64,000 nucleotides of DNA from Rhizobiaceae bacterium (GCA_017644105.1 JAEPMD010000009.1:39936-103935); one strand, 5' to 3'. Positions 29,588-39,919 are shown, counted from the first letter of the stretch. A program made the numbers and translations. The notes: generated by a model from the letters alone, not told the origin.

Positions 29588-32146
29588 TTAATTATCAAGC
29601 ATGTCACGCACAGCCGTCGCTAGCTGCTTTAGCGAAAACGGTTTTGGAAGGAAGCCAAATTTCGCGCCCTCAGGCAGATTTTTCGCAAACGCATCTTCTG
29701 CATAACCGGACACAAAAATGAACTTGATATCCGGGTAATCCTTGCGCAATTCACGCAACAATGTCGGCCCATCCATCTCCGGCATAACCACATCAGATAC
29801 CACAATATCGATCTTGCCTTCGAGCTCTTCCAAGATCTCAAGCGCTTCAACACCCGACCCAGCTTCATGAACCTCATAGCCGCGCGTTTCCAGCATGCGT
29901 TTACCGCCGCGTCGAACTGCTTCTTCATCCTCTACCAATAAGACAACAGCTGAATCACCGGTCAGATCCGTCGATTCAGATGATTTCTTAGCCTTATCTT
30001 TATTGTCACTCGAACTCACATTTTTATCGCTTGCGACCGCAACATCCTTAGCTTCTCCCTCCTCTTCGATATGACGGGGGAGTAAAATCTTGAACGTCGT
30101 GCCCTTACCAACCTCGGATTCTGTGTAGATGAAGCCACCGGATTGTTTGACAATCCCGTAAACCATAGAAAGGCCAAGACCCGTTCCTTTGCCCACATCC
30201 TTGGTGGTGAAGAAAGGTTCAAATATTTGCTCAAGAACTTCGGGCTCAATACCCGTTCCCTGGTCTTCTACTTCAACCAGAACAAAATCCCCTTCGCTCA
30301 TACCGCGGTGGTTGAGTTCTTTAATCTCATCTTCAGCTACATTACTCGTGCGAATGGTCACGGTACCACCATCAGGCATCGCATCGCGTGCATTCACAGC
30401 CAAATTCACCAGCACCTGCTCAAATTGACCGAGATCGGTTTTCACCGGCCAAACATCCTTGCCAAATTCAATATCGAGCTTCACGTCTGTGCCGGTCAAT
30501 CGATCAACCAACATGCGTAAATCACCCACAACATCGGTCATAGATAGAACCGTTGGACGCATGGTTTGCTTGCGTGAGAAGGCAAGTAACTGACGCACCA
30601 AGACAGCAGCGCGGTTGGCGTTACGTTTGATTTCCATCAGGTCCGCAAAGTCGCTATCTGCCGGACGCGAAGATAAAAGCAAATGGTCCGATGACAACAA
30701 AATTGCCGTTAGAACATTGTTAAAATCGTGCGCAATACCGCCAGCAAGCGTCCCGACAGCATTCATTTTTTGGGTTTGCGCCATTTGTGATTCAAAGGCT
30801 TTTTGCTCTGTTGTTTCAACAACATAGATGATGGCCTTGTCACGGGCATTTTCGTCACCCTGCTCGATGACAGCGTTGACATAAAATCTGAAGTGTCGTT
30901 CATCGTCTTTTGGATGACGCGCATCAAAGGGTGGAATATTGCCCTGCTTGTCCGCCGCTTTTTCAAGGCAGTCTTGATAGGATTGGACATCCTCGTCTCT
31001 AAAGAGCGTTTCTAGACGTACGCCTTTTTCAATATCAAGACGGCTAATAATACCGTCAAACATCTTCAAAAACGGTGCATTGGTGCGCAGGATCTTGCCT
31101 TCTGCATCAATCGACGAAATGGCCATTGGTGTATTGTTAAAGAACCGCGTGAAACGCATTTCTGCAGCAGCTGGGGATGTGTTCGCACCTGGCTCATCTT
31201 CCCGCTTAACGACAATGGTGCGGCTTTCACCTGGGGCACCATCTCGGGTGGCTGAGACTTTGTGAACCAATTTGACCGGCAGACTTTGTCCATTCTTCTT
31301 CAACAGATCCAGATCAAGCTGAGCGGTTCGATTAAGCCCCGGTTCAGCCTGCACTGAATTGATCAGAGCAATGCCCTCACCTGCGACAATTTCTGGGATT
31401 GCGATCGAGCCAGACACAAAACTGGTTAAATCGACCGCTAGCCAATCGGCAAGTGTCGCATTGATATATAGGATATTACCATCATGATCTGCTGAGAAAA
31501 AGCCAACCGGCGCATGATCAAGATAATCGATCGCATATTGTAATTCTTTAAAAACACGCTCCTGATCGGATCGATCGCCAGTAATATCGCTCAATTCCCA
31601 TGCAATAAAGTCGTGTTTTTCTTCGTTTGAAAATGGTCTCGCTGACAAACGATACCAACGCGGAACTGAATCTTCAATTGATGCATCAAGTGCCGCTGTT
31701 AGTCTAAACTCTTCTTGCTTGGATTGCCCTTCGCGAATTGCGCTGGTTAAACGATAGACAGCTTCCGTCGCGGCAGGATCATGCCCCAATAATGCGCTGA
31801 TCGACTTAAGTTCCTGATCGCTTGAAGCTCCCACGAGCTCGCGATAGGCACTATTACCGTAAATCACACGGTCTTTTTGATCTGAGATTAAAATTCCCTG
31901 CGGCTGGCTATCTAGGATTTCAAACGCAAAAGGATCTGTTTTGGGTTTTGGGGCAAAACCTATCAACCCTGTAATCAAGGAAACGAGAAAAAAGATTCCC
32001 AAAATGCCGAGGAGGCCAAGTCCGACCAGCAACACCCCACCATCAATTTGATCCCGATATAGAAAAAAGAAGGCTGAAAACGCGATCATTGCCAAAGCAA
32101 CAATGATCAGTTTCATGGCGGGTTTCGATTTTGTCTGGTGATCCAT
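29588..32146 (-). CDS. cckA: cell-cycle hybrid histidine kinase CckA
   Basis: An 852-residue hybrid kinase of the CtrA phosphorelay. Two N-terminal transmembrane helices lie at residues about 11-29 and 32-60. PAS-like sensor domains follow to about 450. The H-box GGIAHDFNN has phospho-acceptor His473, and an HATPase domain carries [11 protein letters not shown] and [14 protein letters not shown] basic/acidic linker leads to a receiver with Asp785 ([12 protein letters not shown]). Through ChpT it controls CtrA activity and cell division. It is divergent from the FliO-like gene, an order common in Rhizobiales. Confidence 0.93.
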   Translation of the reverse strand: MDHQTKSKPAMKLIIVALAMIAFSAFFFLYRDQIDGGVLLVGLGLLGILGIFFLVSLITGLIGFAPKPKTDPFAFEILDSQPQGILISDQKDRVIYGNSAYRELVGASSDQELKSISALLGHDPAATEAVYRLTSAIREGQSKQEEFRLTAALDASIEDSVPRWYRLSARPFSNEEKHDFIAWELSDITGDRSDQERVFKELQYAIDYLDHAPVGFFSADHDGNILYINATLADWLAVDLTSFVSGSIAIPEIVAGEGIALINSVQAEPGLNRTAQLDLDLLKKNGQSLPVKLVHKVSATRDGAPGESRTIVVKREDEPGANTSPAAAEMRFTRFFNNTPMAISSIDAEGKILRTNAPFLKMFDGIISRLDIEKGVRLETLFRDEDVQSYQDCLEKAADKQGNIPPFDARHPKDDERHFRFYVNAVIEQGDENARDKAIIYVVETTEQKAFESQMAQTQKMNAVGTLAGGIAHDFNNVLTAILLSSDHLLLSSRPADSDFADLMEIKRNANRAAVLVRQLLAFSRKQTMRPTVLSMTDVVGDLRMLVDRLTGTDVKLDIEFGKDVWPVKTDLGQFEQVLVNLAVNARDAMPDGGTVTIRTSNVAEDEIKELNHRGMSEGDFVLVEVEDQGTGIEPEVLEQIFEPFFTTKDVGKGTGLGLSMVYGIVKQSGGFIYTESEVGKGTTFKILLPRHIEEEGEAKDVAVASDKNVSSSDNKDKAKKSSESTDLTGDSAVVLLVEDEEAVRRGGKRMLETRGYEVHEAGSGVEALEILEELEGKIDIVVSDVVMPEMDGPTLLRELRKDYPDIKFIFVSGYAEDAFAKNLPEGAKFGFLPKPFSLKQLATAVRDMLDN

Positions 32147-32387
32147 AATTTATTCCGACGCAGATCAGTTGTTAATCACGTCTACCCCCTCGGATAGCTC
32201 AAACAAAGATGGCTGGCAAATCCAACTCTATTCTCAATATGTAAGCTAATTTTTCCACATCGGAAGTGCATTAATAAGATATCCCCACGCCTTTCGCGAT
32301 TTTTTGCCAAGAATCAGCTATAAGTCCACATTCATATGATCTTATACTCAACAATGCGTAGATGACACGCGTAAATTTAGGTGCTTC
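32147..32387. promoter_or_regulatory. divergent promoter region cckA / FliO-like gene
   Basis: A 241-bp AT-rich region without an open frame. It holds TTTTCCACA (32252-32260), one mismatch from a DnaA box, and GAATC, a CcrM (GANTC) methylation site. Both are common enough by chance that they give only weak hints of cell-cycle control. Confidence 0.3.
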
Positions 32388-33002
32388 ATGACTGAGACAA
32401 CAAGCGATCCTATAGGTAGTTTAGTATTTGCTTTGATGATTGTCGGGGTCGCCATTGGCCTATTTGCGGTGATCGCATTTTTCCTCAAAAAGAAATTTAA
32501 TCTGGCTGCGCTCGGTCAAAAGCTTAATGCAGGATCAAGATTGTCTGTTGTCGAAACCATCGCTGTTGATCAAAAGCGTAAGCTTGTCTTAATCCAGAAG
32601 GATGGTACGGAACACCTTGTTCTCGTCGGAGGTCCAACAGATTTAGTGATTGAAACAAGCGAAGCTTCAAGCATTCCGCAAACCCAAACTGAAATGCCAG
32701 CATCCGTTCCGGCAGCGGCCGCAGCCCCTGCTCCGACCACAGAAGAAGAAGCGATTGATTTCTTTGACAAAGCGCGCGACCGCATTTTTGTTCAGCAAGA
32801 GACACAAGCGCCTGCGGAGCCAAAGCCTGCAAAACCAATGGTACGGGATGACACCGATGATTTTCAGGCAGTTCTACAGTCACAACAAAATGCACAACGT
32901 GCTCAGCCATTGGAACCAATTCCGGAAACAGCTGAAGAGCGGGTCAATAAACTGAAGGCTTTGCTAGACGAAGCGCAAAAATCGCGCCTCAATAAAAGCT
33001 AA
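32388..33002 (+). CDS. FliO/MopB-like single-pass membrane protein
   Basis: A 204-residue protein with one transmembrane helix (about residues 10-30) and a short conserved cytoplasmic domain: KLNAGSRLSVVETIAVDQKRKLVLIQKDGTEHLVLVGGPTDLVIE. That is the FliO-type signature of rhizobial proteins. A proline/alanine/glutamine-rich variable tail follows. No flagellar genes are nearby, so a flagellar role is doubtful; the gene is usually found beside cckA and dksA in this order. It ends 17 bases before dksA. Confidence 0.7.
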   Translation: MTETTSDPIGSLVFALMIVGVAIGLFAVIAFFLKKKFNLAALGQKLNAGSRLSVVETIAVDQKRKLVLIQKDGTEHLVLVGGPTDLVIETSEASSIPQTQTEMPASVPAAAAAPAPTTEEEAIDFFDKARDRIFVQQETQAPAEPKPAKPMVRDDTDDFQAVLQSQQNAQRAQPLEPIPETAEERVNKLKALLDEAQKSRLNKS

Positions 33003-33019
33003 ATTCTAAAAGCTAGGTT

Positions 33020-33439
33020 TTATTCGTCGCGATAGACTTTTTCGCGACGCTCGTGACGCTCTTGTGCTTCAATCGACAAGGTAGCGATTGGACGTGCATC
33101 AAGACGTCTCAGGCTGATTGGTTCGCCAGTGTCTTCGCAATATCCATATTCACCCTCATCAATCCGGCGAAGTGCCGCATCAATTTTAGCGATTAATTTC
33201 CGTTGGCGATCTCGCGCTCGAAGTTCAATGGCTCTGTCTGATTCTGATGAGGCACGGTCCGCTACATCAGGGTGATTTGAGCTTTCCTCAGCCAAATTTC
33301 CCATTGTTTCGCGTGCGCCTTGCAGGATCTCATCTTTCCAATCGAGAAGCTTTTTCCTGAAATAGGCAGATTGACGTGGGTTCATAAACTCCTCGTCGTC
33401 GGATGGCACATAAGATTCCAATTGTGAACCGTCACTCAT
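33020..33439 (-). CDS. dksA: RNA polymerase-binding regulator DksA
   Basis: A 139-residue DksA that acts with ppGpp at RNA polymerase. A coiled-coil region (about 25-90) carries the acidic tip and is followed by the GYCEDTGEPI block and the IATLSIEAQERHE helix. Only one of the four zinc cysteines remains (Cys101), with Thr in the second place of the motif, as is known for alphaproteobacterial and DksA2-type proteins. The start at 33439 is chosen for AGGGA nine bases upstream; a longer frame would add an unlikely hydrophobic extension. Confidence 0.92.
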   Translation of the reverse strand: MSDGSQLESYVPSDDEEFMNPRQSAYFRKKLLDWKDEILQGARETMGNLAEESSNHPDVADRASSESDRAIELRARDRQRKLIAKIDAALRRIDEGEYGYCEDTGEPISLRRLDARPIATLSIEAQERHERREKVYRDE

Positions 33440-33712
33440 GATCTGTTTCCCTAAACTTAACGCCTTATTGAGCGCTGTATAACTACTGTCGGACCAGCTT
33501 ACAAGTAGTAAAAAGTTGATCACTGTGGTCTGACGCGCTGCTATGTAGTGATTTTCTGTGACAGTTAAATGATAATTCCTGATCGAAATCTCTTAAATCA
33601 CTCATTTAACACGCTATATAATGGGTAAAGATTAATTCTAATTTCGTTATTATTCACAGATTTGATAATAATTTGAGTTTAATTTTTGCGGATTGAACAT
33701 ACTGGAGTAGCT

Positions 33713-35200
33713 TTGTCTGAATATTCGACAGTATCGCGTTTAGCTGAGGAAGCTTATGGTGTATTTGACACCGCAACCTCCCGTGCCAAAGAGATTTTCC
33801 AGCCAACCGTGCGTCTGGGTGTAACCGGGCTATCACGTGCCGGAAAAACAGTCTTTATAACCTCACTTATCCACAATTTAATCCATGGAAAGAAGCTTCC
33901 CTTCTTCAATGCGAAATATTCGGGCCGAATCTCTAAGGTCTATTTGCAGCCGCAACCCGACGATGACGTGCCGCGTTTTGCCTATGAGGGGCATCTTAAA
34001 AGTTTAACCGACAAAAGGTTGTGGCCAGAATCAACCCGGTCAATCTCACAACTCAGATTGACGATTGAATATGAGACGGCAAATTCTTGGGGAAAAATGT
34101 TTTCGCCAGGCAAGCTGAACCTCGATATCATCGATTATCCTGGTGAATGGCTCTTGGACTTGCCTCTGCTGACGCAGGATTTCGCGACATTTTCTAAAAA
34201 CGCGATTGAGATGGCAAAATCTTATCCACGTTCTGAGCTTTCGAACACTTGGTTGGATTTAGCCGAGCAAATTGATCCCGACGCAGATTTTGAAGATCCG
34301 CCAATCATTGAACTGGCGGAGAAATTTTCCTCCTATTTGAAAGATTGCAAACACGACAAGCGGGCATTTTCAACTTTGCCCCCGGGACGCTTTTTGCTAC
34401 CTGGTGATTTAGAAGGATCACCAGCTGTGACCTTCGCTCCCCTTTTCAACATTGAAGGTATGACTGCAAAACCAAATAGCATGCTGGCGATCATGGAACG
34501 CCGTTTTGAAAGCTATAAATCGAAAGTTATTCGGCCCTTTTATCAAAATCACTTTGCTCGGCTCGATCGGCAAGTCATTTTGATCGATGCGTTGCAAGCG
34601 TTAAATGCCGGACGCGAAGCCGTCGTTGATTTAGAGCGCGCGCTTGGCGACATTTTGCTCAGCTTCAACACAGGCAAAAACAGTTTCCCTGCAAATTTAT
34701 TCACCCGTCGTATTGACAAAATTCTCGTCGCAGCGACAAAAGCTGATCATCTTCATCACGAAAGCCACGATCACCTTCAGGCCATTGTGCAAAGGTTGGT
34801 CAATCGCGCACTTGTTAAGATCGATGCAACAGGCGCAGAAGTTGACGTGCTAGCTATGGCAGCGATCCGCGCGACCAAAGAAGCAACACATAAAGATGGC
34901 AATGACGAATTACAGCTGATTGTTGGCACACCACGAAAGGGTGAACAATTGGGCGATGAAGTCTTTGACGGAAAATCACAAAAAGCTATATTTCCCGGAG
35001 ACTTACCAGAAAATTCGGATTCAATTTTTAAGGTGGTTGATTCAAGTCATGAAGAAGAATTTGACGATTTAAAACATCTCAATTTTATAAGGTTCCGCCC
35101 GCCTGTTTTAAAAACGAACTCGAAAGAGACACAAGTTGACATGCCCCATATTCGACTTGACCGCGCCCTTGAGTTTTTGATCGGAGATCGATTGCTATGA
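33713..35200 (+). CDS. YcjX-family P-loop ATPase/GTPase
   Basis: A 495-residue predicted nucleotide-binding protein with the P-loop GLSRAGKT at residues 39-46, LDIIDYPGEW as a Walker-B/switch-like segment and AATKADH as a possible base-recognition motif. The family (YcjX, DUF463) is associated with envelope stress and membrane proteins. A TTG start at 33713 is preferred because GGAG lies five bases upstream; a TTG at 33686 has no such site. The stop overlaps the start of the next gene (ATGA), so the pair is coupled. Confidence 0.85.
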   Translation: MSEYSTVSRLAEEAYGVFDTATSRAKEIFQPTVRLGVTGLSRAGKTVFITSLIHNLIHGKKLPFFNAKYSGRISKVYLQPQPDDDVPRFAYEGHLKSLTDKRLWPESTRSISQLRLTIEYETANSWGKMFSPGKLNLDIIDYPGEWLLDLPLLTQDFATFSKNAIEMAKSYPRSELSNTWLDLAEQIDPDADFEDPPIIELAEKFSSYLKDCKHDKRAFSTLPPGRFLLPGDLEGSPAVTFAPLFNIEGMTAKPNSMLAIMERRFESYKSKVIRPFYQNHFARLDRQVILIDALQALNAGREAVVDLERALGDILLSFNTGKNSFPANLFTRRIDKILVAATKADHLHHESHDHLQAIVQRLVNRALVKIDATGAEVDVLAMAAIRATKEATHKDGNDELQLIVGTPRKGEQLGDEVFDGKSQKAIFPGDLPENSDSIFKVVDSSHEEEFDDLKHLNFIRFRPPVLKTNSKETQVDMPHIRLDRALEFLIGDRLL

Positions 35201-36264
35201 GTAAAAAACCGAGCCGACGCCCCGCATCTTTCTCTGTTGACGAACCAGCAGCTGAGACAAAAAACGACCAATCCAAGCCCACCAAACGCACGGCGAAATC
35301 TGTTGATCTGAATGAACCCAAGATCGAAATGACGCCCGAGGCAGAGGATATTTTTGCTTTGGAAACACTGCCAATTGATGATGAAAATATCTCAACGATT
35401 GAGGCGTCGCCAACCAAGAAATCATTCTCGTTTATAAAGCTTTTCCTGTCAGGTCTGACTATTCTAGTTGGTCTTGCGATCGGCTTATGGGTGGATAATT
35501 TAATTGCCGATCTATTTGCACAATCCACCTGGCTTGGATGGGCAGGTCTTGGACTAACGGCCATTATGCTTTTGGGATTGGTCGGCCTTATTTGGCAAGA
35601 AGTCTCTTGCTTTATGAAGCTTAGTTCTGTTGGCGATCTACGCGAACAAGCGAGCAAAATAGACAATTCCACCCCCATCAGCTCGGCGTGGAAATTGGTC
35701 AATCGTGTAACCAAAGCAGTATCGGGTAATCCAATGACCTCAAAAGGTCGGCAAGCCATTAAAGACCTCGAGAGCGAAGTGGTCGATAGCGTGAATTTGA
35801 TTGAGTTTGCTGAGAAAGAGCTGTTCAAAACGCCGGACCAGCAAGCCACGCAGATGATCACAGCATCTGCGAAGCGCGTATCTGTAGTGACAGCCATAAG
35901 CCCGCGTGCGCTGATCGATACAGGTTATGTGCTATTTGAGATGGTGCGCCTCGCCCGTCGCATTTCACAGCTTTACGGCGTAAGACCCGGCTTTTTTGGT
36001 ACCTTCAAACTCATCAAATCAATTGCCATGCATCTAGCCGTAACAGGCGCTGTATCTTTGGGCGATAGCGTTGTTCAACAAATGATTGGTGAAGGCGTAG
36101 CGGCTAAGATATCAGCGCGCTTTGGCGAAGGCTTTGTCAATGGCCTGATGACCACAAGATTTGGCATTGTGGCCATGGAAGTTTCACGCCCCATGCCCTT
36201 CCGGGCTCGCAAACGACCCAGTCTGAGTGACTTTTTGAACGAATTAAACGTCCTGAAATCGTAA
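35197..36264 (+). CDS. YcjF-family (DUF697, TIGR01620) inner-membrane protein
   Basis: A 355-residue protein with an unusual charged N-terminal ~75 residues. Two close transmembrane helices follow (about 80-104 and 108-133), then a C-terminal DUF697 domain with YGVRPGFFGTFKLIKSIAMHL and RFGEGFVNGLMTTRFG. This is the usual partner of YcjX and shares an ATGA overlap with it. Function is unknown; the two probably work as a membrane complex. Confidence 0.85.
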   Translation: MSKKPSRRPASFSVDEPAAETKNDQSKPTKRTAKSVDLNEPKIEMTPEAEDIFALETLPIDDENISTIEASPTKKSFSFIKLFLSGLTILVGLAIGLWVDNLIADLFAQSTWLGWAGLGLTAIMLLGLVGLIWQEVSCFMKLSSVGDLREQASKIDNSTPISSAWKLVNRVTKAVSGNPMTSKGRQAIKDLESEVVDSVNLIEFAEKELFKTPDQQATQMITASAKRVSVVTAISPRALIDTGYVLFEMVRLARRISQLYGVRPGFFGTFKLIKSIAMHLAVTGAVSLGDSVVQQMIGEGVAAKISARFGEGFVNGLMTTRFGIVAMEVSRPMPFRARKRPSLSDFLNELNVLKS

Positions 36265-36266
36265 TA

Positions 36267-36303
36267 ATCACGAAATATACAGCCTTTTGTATCATTTCGT
36301 GAT
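36267..36303. other. long AT-rich hairpin after ycjF-like gene
   Basis: ATCACGAAAT plus ATACA pairs with TGTAT plus ATTTCGTGAT across a six-base loop, making 15 bp with one bulged C. It begins two bases after the stop of the YcjF-family gene. There is no T-tract after it, so it is not a standard intrinsic terminator; it may protect the 3' end or serve as an operator. Confidence 0.5.
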
Positions 36304-36378
36304 CAAACCACGTCGATTTTTGACACTTTGCTTACCATGCATTAACCATTCCAAGGCAAATTCAAGGAAGTGTTAACC

Positions 36379-36930
36379 GTGTTTGGTGTTTCTATGTCTA
36401 AATTTATGAACCGCTTGGTCGTCGTCATTGGTCTTATTATCGCTGCAGCTTGTTCTGTGAGCGTTGCTTCTGCTGCTAATGACAGAAAATTCTTTGGTTC
36501 TGTGGAAGGCACTTGGAAAGGTCCCGGCAAGATTGTTGCCGGTAAATATAAGGGCACTAAATTTTCGTGTTCGCTTGAAGGCACTCCCGTTAAAGGCAAG
36601 TCGATTGGCGTGTCTATGGACGGCAAATGCCGCGTCGGCATCTTTAATCAGCCCATGAACGCGGTGATCACCAAAGCTGGCTCGTCCTATCGCGGTAAAT
36701 TTCTAGACGGTGCAAAAGGCAAAGGCCTTGATATCGTATCTGGTCGTTTTAACAGATCGCGCGCTGTTGTTGGTATTAACCGAAATAAACTCAACGGCAC
36801 AATGGTTGCCGACTTCATTGATGATAACACCATGAATGTCACAATTTCGGTGAAAGTTGGCAAAACCATGGTGCCTGTGATCGGCATGACACTAAAGCGC
36901 AAGTCATCCCGCAAAACTGCAATGAAGTAG
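36379..36930 (+). CDS. small secreted protein of unknown function
   Basis: A 183-residue basic protein with a signal peptide (about residues 12-32, cleavage likely after ASAA). The mature part is beta-rich, with repeated glycines and lysines (GTWKGPGKIVAGKYKGTKF, SYRGKFLDGAKGKG, KLNGTMVADF) and two cysteines. It resembles small rhizobial exported proteins of unknown role; no named family is recognised. The GTG at 36379 is chosen for AAGGAAG eight bases upstream; ATG at 36394 is the alternative. It is convergent with the flavin oxidoreductase gene, with 36 bases between stops. Confidence 0.65.
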   Translation: MFGVSMSKFMNRLVVVIGLIIAAACSVSVASAANDRKFFGSVEGTWKGPGKIVAGKYKGTKFSCSLEGTPVKGKSIGVSMDGKCRVGIFNQPMNAVITKAGSSYRGKFLDGAKGKGLDIVSGRFNRSRAVVGINRNKLNGTMVADFIDDNTMNVTISVKVGKTMVPVIGMTLKRKSSRKTAMK

Positions 36931-36966
36931 GTGTAATCCAAACCTTTTCATCCCCGAGCAATCCGA

Positions 36967-38631
36967 TCAAAACACCTCAAAACTAATGTAGCTTGAGGGA
37001 ATACCTGCCTCTTCAAGTCCTATTTTGATCTTTGATTGAAACTGAGCCGGTCCACACAGCATATAATGCGTACCCGGCATACAGTTGAGATCCAGAATAG
37101 ATTTCGCCGATATTCTTCCCACATGATGATGATCTTGATCTTTGATATCATCTTCGCTCGGTTGGCTGTAGAAAACATGCTGAGATGCATTGATATGCTT
37201 GCTAATCAGATGATCCACCTCATCGCGCAAGACATGTGTCTCACTATTCTGGGTGCCGTGAACAAAGTATATTGGCCGCCTTTCATAGTTCGCCAAAGCA
37301 TCATGAAGCATGCAAACCATGGGCGTTATCCCCACACCTGCGCTTATCAGCACAAGTGGTGAATGGTCGTCGGGGATAACGAAAGTACCCGATGGACGCG
37401 ATGCATATATCATGCTGCCAACGTCCATGGCATCATGCATAAATCTCGACACGAGACCCAACTCTTCGCGCTTGATGGTCAATCGATACTCGTTTTGCCG
37501 CGCTGGATCCCCTGACAAAGAATAACTGCGTTTGGTCATTCCGTTTTGTCCAGGGATTTGGATTTCAATCGGCAGATGTTGCCCCGCGCGATACTGAGGC
37601 AATGCACCACCGTCACCGGCTGCGAGATAAAACGACGTAATTGCCTTACTCTCAGTTTTTTTATCAACCACGTTCAATCTGAGGACAGACTGGCCTTGCA
37701 TGCTCCATCTCAATGACAAAGCGCTGGGGCGTTCCAACACATGATCAATCGTGACTTTGATGGCCCGCCTTGCATTGGGATCAGGGATGCTATCGCCGGT
37801 CCAATCCACTTCTGCATGTCCTGAAACCTGCAGCAATCCACCCATTTCAAAATCAACAAAGACAAGTCCAATGCGATTATCCACCAAGAGATTTCCAATG
37901 GTGTTGAAAAAATTGTTCCCTGCATAATCAGGGATCAGCAAGGTCTTGTGGTCAATGACATTAACAAAGCCCTTGGAGCCGCCACGATGCGAGGCGTCAA
38001 ATCCGCCGGAAAAATCATCCATCTTATTGTGATGACCTGTTCCGATAAACAGCGTATCAGAAGCCGCAATCGTCTGCATTTGCAGAGATGAAAGTTCAGT
38101 ACTGCTCTGCGCTGTTTTATTCACCGCTGCAGGCACACGGGTATAACCACGTTGGGTGATATATTGTGGGCAATTACCAAAAGATTGCTTCACCGCGATC
38201 TGATAACTTCCATTTTTCTTTTGCAAGCGACCACTAAAGCGATTGCGGCGGCGCGATGCCAATTCAATCCCGATCACCCCAATCTCGGTGCCATCATCAA
38301 AGCTTTCTGATAACGGATCATGCGCGTCAATATTTGTGTTCATCACCAATGAAAAAGGATCAGGAGACGAGATAAACCCCTCCTCTCCTTCGAGCAAGGT
38401 CACCCAAATATGCCCTGAGGCATCTTCACCTGAAACAACGAGGAATGGAAGCGATTGGTAAAACTCTTGATGCTGCGCGGGTAAAAATTTGCGAATAAAA
38501 CCGCCTGCCCAACTGGCAACATCACCCACGCCTGCGCGCTGTTGTGCTTCAAGTTCGCCTTTATGGAAGGGATTTATCTGTGCGATCTGATCCATCAGTT
38601 CATCTTTCAAATGCTGGTTTGGTTGGCGCAT
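36967..38631 (-). CDS. PNPOx-like FMN domain fused to ferredoxin-NADP-type reductase
   Basis: A 554-residue fusion. Residues about 1-200 look like a pyridoxamine-5'-phosphate-oxidase-like flavin-binding split barrel (WVTLLEGEEGFISSPDP, RRNRFSGRL). Residues about 315-554 are a flavodoxin-reductase module with FAD motif RSYSLSGD and NAD(P) motif SAGVGITPM and a C-terminal LCGPAQF. Related proteins commonly end in a [2Fe-2S] ferredoxin domain, but this one stops at EVF directly after the reductase fold. It is the last gene of an operon with GST and DUF1348, divergent from a LysR regulator. A role in detoxifying or reducing small molecules is likely. Confidence 0.82.
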   Translation of the reverse strand: MRQPNQHLKDELMDQIAQINPFHKGELEAQQRAGVGDVASWAGGFIRKFLPAQHQEFYQSLPFLVVSGEDASGHIWVTLLEGEEGFISSPDPFSLVMNTNIDAHDPLSESFDDGTEIGVIGIELASRRRNRFSGRLQKKNGSYQIAVKQSFGNCPQYITQRGYTRVPAAVNKTAQSSTELSSLQMQTIAASDTLFIGTGHHNKMDDFSGGFDASHRGGSKGFVNVIDHKTLLIPDYAGNNFFNTIGNLLVDNRIGLVFVDFEMGGLLQVSGHAEVDWTGDSIPDPNARRAIKVTIDHVLERPSALSLRWSMQGQSVLRLNVVDKKTESKAITSFYLAAGDGGALPQYRAGQHLPIEIQIPGQNGMTKRSYSLSGDPARQNEYRLTIKREELGLVSRFMHDAMDVGSMIYASRPSGTFVIPDDHSPLVLISAGVGITPMVCMLHDALANYERRPIYFVHGTQNSETHVLRDEVDHLISKHINASQHVFYSQPSEDDIKDQDHHHVGRISAKSILDLNCMPGTHYMLCGPAQFQSKIKIGLEEAGIPSSYISFEVF

Positions 38632-38669
38632 TGCGCCAACCAGAGTTCAGTATCTTTAAGGAAAAAGCG

Positions 38670-39293
38670 CTAAGCCAGTTCAGGAATTGGCGACTTAACC
38701 ATGCCCACAAAACCAGGCTGTGCTTCCACTTTACTGAGCCACGAGCGAACATGTGGATAGGGTGCCAAATCCACCCCACCCTCTGGCGCGTGGGCGATAT
38801 AACTATAGGCAGCAACATCCGCAGCCGTGATTTCAGAACCAACTAACCAGGACTTACCATCTAAATGTGCATTCATGATCTTTAACAGACCATGTGTTTT
38901 GGAAACCGCATTGGCGTGATCAATCTGCGCACCAAAGACTTTGACCAAACGCGCAGCGCATGGACCAGAATAAATATTGTCAGCGGAGATAGTCATCCAC
39001 CGCTGAACCTCGGCAGCAGCTTTGGGTTCTTGCGGCAACCAATTTGACTCAGATGCATATGTCTTGATCAAATAGGTCAAAATCGCATTTGAATCTGCCA
39101 AAGTATAACCATCATCATCAATTGCAGGCAAAAGACCAAAGGGGCTGATCTTCAAGAATTCCGGATTTTTATGCGCACTATTGGCCATATCCATATCAAT
39201 GGTCTCATAGGGCAATTTGAGCAAAGACAGCATCAATTCTGCACGGTGACAATGCCCAGATTTTGGCGTTCTATAAAGTTTGATAGGTTTCAT
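38670..39293 (-). CDS. glutathione S-transferase family protein
   Basis: A 207-residue glutathione S-transferase with N-terminal thioredoxin-like domain (IKLYRTPKSGHCHRAEL, FGLLPAIDDDGYTLADSNAIL with the cis-Pro and Ser for glutathione) and an all-helical C-terminal domain (SEITAADVAAYSY). It lies between the DUF1348 and oxidoreductase genes of one operon. Small-molecule conjugation or peroxidase activity is expected; the substrate is unknown. Confidence 0.9.
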   Translation of the reverse strand: MKPIKLYRTPKSGHCHRAELMLSLLKLPYETIDMDMANSAHKNPEFLKISPFGLLPAIDDDGYTLADSNAILTYLIKTYASESNWLPQEPKAAAEVQRWMTISADNIYSGPCAARLVKVFGAQIDHANAVSKTHGLLKIMNAHLDGKSWLVGSEITAADVAAYSYIAHAPEGGVDLAPYPHVRSWLSKVEAQPGFVGMVKSPIPELA

Positions 39294-39307
39294 TTGAATT
39301 TTCCTTT

Positions 39308-39784
39308 CTATAAGCCCAGATCAGATAATCCGGGATGGTCATCAGGACGCCGGCCCAAAGGCCAGTGAAATAATCGTTCATCTTCTGAGATTGGTTTTTC
39401 ATTGATCGAAGCATGCCGCGCGGTCATCAAACCATTGGTATCAAATTGCCAATTCTCATTGCCGTAAGCGCGGAACCAATGGCCGCTGTCATCGTGATAT
39501 TCATAGGCATAGCGCACCGCGATCCGATCTTCGGAAAATGCCCAAAGTTCTTTGATTAGCCGGTAATTGAGCTCTTTGTTCCACTTGCGGGTCAAAAACG
39601 CTGCAATCTCTGCCCGACCTTGCGGGAATTCAGCTCTGTTTCGCCATTTACTGTCGGGGGAATAAGCCAATGCGACCTTTTCAGGATCGCGGCTGTTCCA
39701 ACCATCTTCAGCAAGGCGAATTTTCTCAATAGCGGTCTGCCGATCAAATGGCGGCACGGGTTTTCGGATTGTATTTTCTGTCAT
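39308..39784 (-). CDS. DUF1348 (NTF2-like) family protein
   Basis: A 158-residue SnoaL/NTF2-like protein of the DUF1348 family with strongly conserved blocks [61 protein letters not shown] and [10 protein letters not shown]. The start at 39784 is supported by AAGGA eight bases upstream; the longer frame lacks a ribosome-binding site and runs toward the LysR gene. It heads the operon DUF1348-GST-oxidoreductase. Activity is unknown. Confidence 0.85.
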   Translation of the reverse strand: MTENTIRKPVPPFDRQTAIEKIRLAEDGWNSRDPEKVALAYSPDSKWRNRAEFPQGRAEIAAFLTRKWNKELNYRLIKELWAFSEDRIAVRYAYEYHDDSGHWFRAYGNENWQFDTNGLMTARHASINEKPISEDERLFHWPLGRRPDDHPGLSDLGL

Positions 39785-39919
39785 CTCTTGATCCTTCTTC
39801 GCGCCATCAAACTCTTTGTTTCGCGCAGTGAGGACAATGTAATTTGCATCAATTCTCAAATGAATATATGAAATATAAAACTCATTATTTTGAATTTTGA
39901 TTATAATAGGATCCAATTC
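39785..39919. promoter_or_regulatory. divergent LysR / DUF1348 operon promoter region
   Basis: A 135-bp very AT-rich region between the LysR start and the DUF1348 start. It contains a loose inverted arrangement, CAAATGA ... TCATT-ATTTTG, compatible with a LysR-type T-N11-A site. No exact operator can be assigned. Confidence 0.3.
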
